This document shows, piece by piece, positions 60,223 to 64,000 of a DNA stretch of 64,000 nt. How positions within the stretch are numbered: the first letter of the stretch is position 1; every line of letters begins with the position of its first letter. The stretch is taken from positions 1 to 64,000 of the forward strand of contig NZ_RKLV01000001.1 of the NCBI RefSeq assembly GCF_026242195.1. The letters are read 5' to 3'. The notes beneath the pieces were generated by a model, which was given only the letters and a program-made list of their open reading frames with translations, was not told the DNA's origin and made no database searches. The position numbers were made by a program, and so were the translations under genes. Origin of the DNA: Halorutilus salinus. GTDB lineage: Archaea; Halobacteriota; Halobacteria; Halobacteriales; Halorutilaceae.

Positions 60223-61506
60223 ATGTCCGACGAAGACGAAGGATTCAACACACGTAGCGTACACGCAGGACAGGAACCCGACTCGGCGACGAACGCACGC
60301 GCACCCCCTATCTACCAGACGACCTCGTACGTATTCGACGACGACGAGCACGCCGCCGATCTCTTCGCACTCGAAGAGGCGGGCAACATCTACTCGCGTA
60401 TAATGAACCCGACGAACGCGATGCTCGAAAAACGTATCGCGTCGCTCGAAGGCGGCGTTGCGGCGCTCGCAACGTCGAGCGGTATGGCGGCTTTCGACCT
60501 CGCCAACTTCGTCCTCGCCGAAGCGGGTGACAACGTCGTCGCGTCCTCGTCGATGTACGGCGGAACCTACACCTACCTGACGCATACCGCTCCGCGGCGC
60601 GGTGTCGAGACGCGTTTCGTCGGTTCGACCGACTACGACGCGTACTCAGAGGAGATAGACGAAGATACGGCGTACGTACATCTCGAAACCATCGGCAACC
60701 CCGCTCTCGATATCCCCGATATCGAACGCGTCGCCGAAATCGCGCACCAGAACGACGTCCCTCTGTTCGTCGACAACACGTTCGCCACGCCGTACCTCTG
60801 CAACCCCATAGAGCACGGCGCGGACATAATCTGGCACTCGACGACCAAATGGATACACGGAAGCGGCTCCACCGTAGGCGGTGTCCTCGTCGACGGCGGG
60901 ACGTTCGACTGGGAGAACGGCGACTACCCCAACCTGACCGAGGACAACCCCGCGTACCACGGTCTCAACTTCCGCGACGCATTCGGGGACGCCGCGTTCG
61001 CGTACGCCGCACGCACACGCGGTCTGCGCGACCTTGGCAACCAGCAGGCACCTTTCGACTCGTGGGTGACGCTCCAGAAGCTCGAAACGCTCCCCCTCCG
61101 TGTCGAACGCCATTCGGAGAACGCACTCGAAGTCGCCCGGTGGCTCGAAGACCACGACGCCGTCGACTGGGTCAACTACCCCGGTCTTGAGTCTCACGAG
61201 ACACACGAAAACGCGTCCGAGTACCTCGACGGTGGCTACGGGGGCATGATAACGTTCGGTATCGAGGGCGGATACGAGGCGGGACGTACGCTGTGTAACG
61301 AGGTCGAACTCGCGTCGCTACTCGCAAACGTCGGCGACGCCAAGACGCTGATCATACATCCGGCTTCGACCACGCACCAACAGCTTACAGATGAGGAGAA
61401 GGAGTCGAGCGGAGTCCTCGACGAACTCGTACGTCTTTCGGTCGGTATCGAGGACGTTGACGACATAATAGACGACCTGTCGCAGGCTATAGACACAGCC
61501 ACGTGA
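60223..61506 (+). CDS. metY: O-acetylhomoserine sulfhydrylase
   Basis: 427 residues of the Cys/Met metabolism PLP family. The PLP lysine is K209 in [20 protein letters not shown] at the start, [36 protein letters not shown] and [17 protein letters not shown]-like motifs (here [15 protein letters not shown]) mark the homocysteine-forming type, which joins O-acetylhomoserine and sulfide. The next gene makes O-acetylhomoserine, sharing one base. Confidence 0.93.
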   Translation: MSDEDEGFNTRSVHAGQEPDSATNARAPPIYQTTSYVFDDDEHAADLFALEEAGNIYSRIMNPTNAMLEKRIASLEGGVAALATSSGMAAFDLANFVLAEAGDNVVASSSMYGGTYTYLTHTAPRRGVETRFVGSTDYDAYSEEIDEDTAYVHLETIGNPALDIPDIERVAEIAHQNDVPLFVDNTFATPYLCNPIEHGADIIWHSTTKWIHGSGSTVGGVLVDGGTFDWENGDYPNLTEDNPAYHGLNFRDAFGDAAFAYAARTRGLRDLGNQQAPFDSWVTLQKLETLPLRVERHSENALEVARWLEDHDAVDWVNYPGLESHETHENASEYLDGGYGGMITFGIEGGYEAGRTLCNEVELASLLANVGDAKTLIIHPASTTHQQLTDEEKESSGVLDELVRLSVGIEDVDDIIDDLSQAIDTAT

Positions 61507-62633
61507 TGGAGTCACAGACCGCCGACCTCGGTGAGTTCGAGTTCGAGAGCGGAGAGAAGCTCGAACTTGAGGTCGCCTACGAGACCTACGGCGACCACGA
61601 CGGCGACAACGCCGTCCTCGTCTGCCACGCGCTTACGGGAAGCGCACATGTCGCGGGACGCGAGGAGGACCGCGGCACCGCCGGACAGGCTTCAGCGTGG
61701 TGGGACGACATCGTAGGTCCGGGGAAGGCGGTCGACACCAACGACTACTACGTCGTCTGCGCCAACGTTCCGGGTTCGTGTTACGGTACGACGGGACCCG
61801 CGACCGAGAACCCCGATACGGGCGAACCGTACGGAGCCGAGTTCCCGCCGGTAACAGTCTCCGACTGGACGCGTTCACAGCGCCGTCTACTCGAAATACT
61901 CGGCGTCGACAGCCTCCACGCAGTAATCGGCGGGAGCGTCGGCGGTATGAACGTACTCGAATGGGCGAAGCTGTACCCCGACTACGTCGACCGTCTCATA
62001 CCCGTCGCAACAGCGGCGCGTCTCGACCCTCAGTGCCTCGCCCTTGACGCCGTCGCACGCCGTGCGATACTCTCCGACCCCAACTGGAACTCCGGAAGCT
62101 ACTACGGCGACGACGACGAGCCACCCGACGACGGACTCGCGCTCGCGCGTCAGATAGGGCATATAATGTATCTGTCGAAGGACTCTATGCGCGACAAGTT
62201 CGGTAGGCGCTCGGCGCGGCGCGAACCCAGCGACGACGCACCCGTCACCGAAGACCCGACGGCTGACTTCTTCCCTTACCGCGACGTCGAGTCGTACCTC
62301 GACTATCAGGCGGAAAAGTTCGTCGAACGTTTCGACGCCAACTCGTACCTCTACCTCCTACGCGCGATGGACGAGTACGACCTTGCGAGCGGCTACGACT
62401 CCGACGCCGACGCACTTGCGGCGTACGACGGCGAAGCCCTCGTTATCTCGTTCACGGGCGACTGGCACTTTACGGTCGATCAGGCGGAGTCGCTCGCCCG
62501 CGCGTTCGAAGAGGCGGGCGCGGATGTCGAACACCACGTTATCGAGAGCGACTACGGACACGACGCCTTTCTCGTCGAACCCGAAAAGATAGGACCCCCT
62601 CTGCGCTCGTTCCTCGGAACCGGCGTACGCTGA
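61506..62633 (+). CDS. metX: homoserine O-acetyltransferase
   Basis: 375 residues of the alpha/beta-hydrolase type homoserine acyltransferases. ALTGSAH near 42-48, nucleophile S144 in [12 protein letters not shown], and the C-terminal Asp/His pair in TGDWHF and YGHDAFL are present, giving the Ser-Asp-His triad. It uses acetyl-CoA and homoserine. The TGATG overlap with metY indicates an operon; a GTG one codon earlier is possible. Confidence 0.93.
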   Translation: MESQTADLGEFEFESGEKLELEVAYETYGDHDGDNAVLVCHALTGSAHVAGREEDRGTAGQASAWWDDIVGPGKAVDTNDYYVVCANVPGSCYGTTGPATENPDTGEPYGAEFPPVTVSDWTRSQRRLLEILGVDSLHAVIGGSVGGMNVLEWAKLYPDYVDRLIPVATAARLDPQCLALDAVARRAILSDPNWNSGSYYGDDDEPPDDGLALARQIGHIMYLSKDSMRDKFGRRSARREPSDDAPVTEDPTADFFPYRDVESYLDYQAEKFVERFDANSYLYLLRAMDEYDLASGYDSDADALAAYDGEALVISFTGDWHFTVDQAESLARAFEEAGADVEHHVIESDYGHDAFLVEPEKIGPPLRSFLGTGVR

Positions 62634-62690
62634 ACCGCTCCGAAGCCGTTCCGCAAACTTTATCTCTCGTCTCCGTCGTTAAACTTCAAG

Positions 62691-63521
62691 ATGCGAAAGA
62701 AGATGCTGTTCGCCGCTGTAGCCGTAAGCCTGTTCGTCGTAGCCGCACCCGCGGCGGCACAGGACGCATCGGTGAACGCCGAGCCGCAGGCTACCGCCGG
62801 TGACAACGTTACCGTAGAGAGCGTGGAGATAGACGACGACGGCTGGGTCGCCGTCTACCCCGAGTCGGTTGACGGAGAACCCGACTTTGACGATCTCAAA
62901 GGTGCCGCCGAGGTCGAACAGGGCGGTAACGACGACATCCTGATCGAGACCGACGGACTCGAACAGAACGACTTCTACTACGCCGTTCTCCATTACGAGG
63001 AGGAGGGCGCGGGCGAGTTCAGCTACCCCGAGGACACCGAGGTTACGTACAACGACTCGACGGTGCAGGACGACTTCTACGTTGCCGTCGGTACGCAGGA
63101 CGTACTCGGAAGCTACGCCGAGGCGAACCAACAGCGCCGTGACTTCAGAAACAGGATCGACTCTCTACAGGATCGCCTTGACGAGCTTGAACGGCGTTCC
63201 GAGAGGGCGAGCGGTGCCGACAGCGATCTTCAGGATCAGATAGACACCGTCAGCGACGAACTCGAATCTACACAAGACAGCCTCGACTCCATAGACTCCA
63301 CCATACAGGAGACGGAGAGCCTTCTCGAAGAGGTGTCTAATCAGTCCGAGACCGACGGCTCTGACGGCGACGGTAACGGCGGCGCGGACGAAGGTAACGG
63401 CACCGGCAACAACACCTCCGACGACGGAGCCGAAGAGCCGCAGGGTCTGCCCGGATTCACGGCGCTCGGGGCGCTCGTCGCGGGTCTGACCGCCGCGGTC
63501 TTCCTCAACAGACGCGACTGA
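62691..63521 (+). CDS. secreted PGF-CTERM protein with DUF7282-like domain and coiled coil
   Basis: 276 residues. A signal peptide ends AAPAAAQD; about 120 residues form a beta domain with VTVESVEIDDDGWVAVYPE and YYAVLHYEEEG, as in haloarchaeal DUF7282 proteins; a coiled coil follows (RIDSLQDRLDELERRSERA, LESTQDSLDSIDS), a T/N/G/D linker, then LPGFTALGALVAG and R-R, a PGF-CTERM tail. It shares the S-layer gene layout: exported domain, coiled coil and archaeosortase tail. Confidence 0.83.
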   Translation: MRKKMLFAAVAVSLFVVAAPAAAQDASVNAEPQATAGDNVTVESVEIDDDGWVAVYPESVDGEPDFDDLKGAAEVEQGGNDDILIETDGLEQNDFYYAVLHYEEEGAGEFSYPEDTEVTYNDSTVQDDFYVAVGTQDVLGSYAEANQQRRDFRNRIDSLQDRLDELERRSERASGADSDLQDQIDTVSDELESTQDSLDSIDSTIQETESLLEEVSNQSETDGSDGDGNGGADEGNGTGNNTSDDGAEEPQGLPGFTALGALVAGLTAAVFLNRRD

Positions 63522-64000
63522 ATGTCGGTTGAGGTTTCGGGTATAGGATTCGACGACCCGGTTCTTCTTGCCTCGGGTATTCTTGGCTCCACGGGTGCGT
63601 CGTTAAACCGCGCCTTGCGTTCCGGGGCGGGCGGTGTCGTCACCAAGAGCATCGGTCCGCGTGAACGCACGGGACATCCGGGTCCGAACGTCTTCGTAGA
63701 CGACTCCGAGGAGTACGCACTCAACGCCGTCGGTCTTTCGAACCCCTCCGACGCGTTCACCGACGAGGTTGAGAAGGTCGAGGGACCGACCGTCGTCAGC
63801 GTCTTCGGCGGCACGGCGGACGAGTTCGCCGACGTGGCAGGTACGTTCGCGCCGTACGCCGACGCTTTCGAGCTAAACGTCTCGTGCCCCCACGCCGAAG
63901 GGTACGGCGTCGATATAGGCGCTGACGCCGAACTGACGCGCGACGTAACCGCCGCGGTCGACGAAGCCGTCGATGCTCCCGTCTGGGTAAAGATGACCCC
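63522..64000 (+). CDS. pyrD: dihydroorotate dehydrogenase, 5' part, runs off window
   Basis: 159 codons from ATG 63522, directly after the upstream TGA. VSGIGFDDPVLLASGILGS, GGVVTKSIGPRERTGHPGPNVF, EYALNAVGLSNPS, VSVFGGTADEFADVA and ELNVSCPHAEGYG are the FMN-enzyme motifs of PyrD, with the NVSCPH catalytic region. It oxidises dihydroorotate to orotate in pyrimidine synthesis. The C-terminal part lies beyond the edge. Confidence 0.93.
   Translation, partial: MSVEVSGIGFDDPVLLASGILGSTGASLNRALRSGAGGVVTKSIGPRERTGHPGPNVFVDDSEEYALNAVGLSNPSDAFTDEVEKVEGPTVVSVFGGTADEFADVAGTFAPYADAFELNVSCPHAEGYGVDIGADAELTRDVTAAVDEAVDAPVWVKMT

Noticed and set aside
1-64000. tRNA, rRNA or CRISPR loci
   Set aside because: Intergenic gaps were read for cloverleaf-like arms and regularly spaced repeats; none were found, though small or unusual ncRNAs could be missed by eye.

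Overview
The window looks like chromosomal DNA of an extremely halophilic archaeon (class Halobacteria or a close relative). Nearly every protein is strongly acidic. Archaeal information-processing genes are present: aIF2-beta fused to TRAM, ribosomal proteins S6e and S8e, Cbf5/TruB, Trm5, archaeal CMP kinase and an archaeal PheS/PheT pair. The S-layer glycoprotein and other exported proteins end in PGF-CTERM tails, and many genes have a TATA box about 25-28 bases before the start codon, as expected for leaderless transcripts. Ile ATA and Arg CGT codons are frequent by eye, which is unusual for classic haloarchaea and may point to a less-studied lineage (inference). No rRNA, tRNA or CRISPR array was seen.

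Layout. 0-5.3 kb: lipid/acyl-CoA catabolism (acyl-CoA ligase, zinc dehydrogenase, SCP2 protein, SDR, AMACR-like CoA enzyme, acyl-CoA dehydrogenase). 5.3-7 kb: tandem paralogues of an unrecognised family. 7-12 kb: LysA, Cmk, Cbf5, SahH and a secreted or anchored protein. 12-13.5 kb: a small gene graveyard with a frameshifted Fic/Doc gene, a second Fic C-terminal scrap, a possible TnpB scrap and small ORFs. 13.5-25.1 kb: UbiA prenyltransferase, HyuB-HyuA, Trm5, a CNNM/HyuA-like/HDAC-like operon, a CBS protein, a PGF-CTERM protein and a Nudix hydrolase. 25.3-43.6 kb: a large exoprotein island (below). 43.7-47.5 kb: S6e, DUF2240-S8e, a BlaI-like regulator, a creatininase-family enzyme, DUF5802 and an acidic protein. 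47.5-53.9 kb: MinD, a small membrane coiled coil, a PilB/TadA-type ATPase, a 35-residue overlapping microprotein, a PilC/TadC-type membrane protein and a RecA/FlaH-like protein, probably one envelope type IV pilus-like machine. 53.9-64 kb: thioredoxin reductase, HIT protein, a flavoprotein, aIF2-beta, PheS-PheT, a zinc ribbon, MetY-MetX, a PGF-CTERM coiled-coil protein and the start of PyrD.

The most interesting part is 25.3-43.6 kb. Three giant secreted proteins are encoded in a row: a beta-helix/CARDB adhesin-like protein, a subtilisin with six PKD domains, and a metallopeptidase-like PKD protein split by a single in-frame TAG. All three lack PGF-CTERM but end in the same ~50-residue dockerin-like module. 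The subtilisin also carries two copies of a ~110-residue domain that occurs once more at the extreme N-terminus of the downstream S-layer protein, and a decayed copy of both modules lies just upstream of the S-layer gene. This suggests a modular system in which secreted enzymes share parts with, and may dock on, the S-layer. That is an inference from repeated sequence; no binding function is shown.
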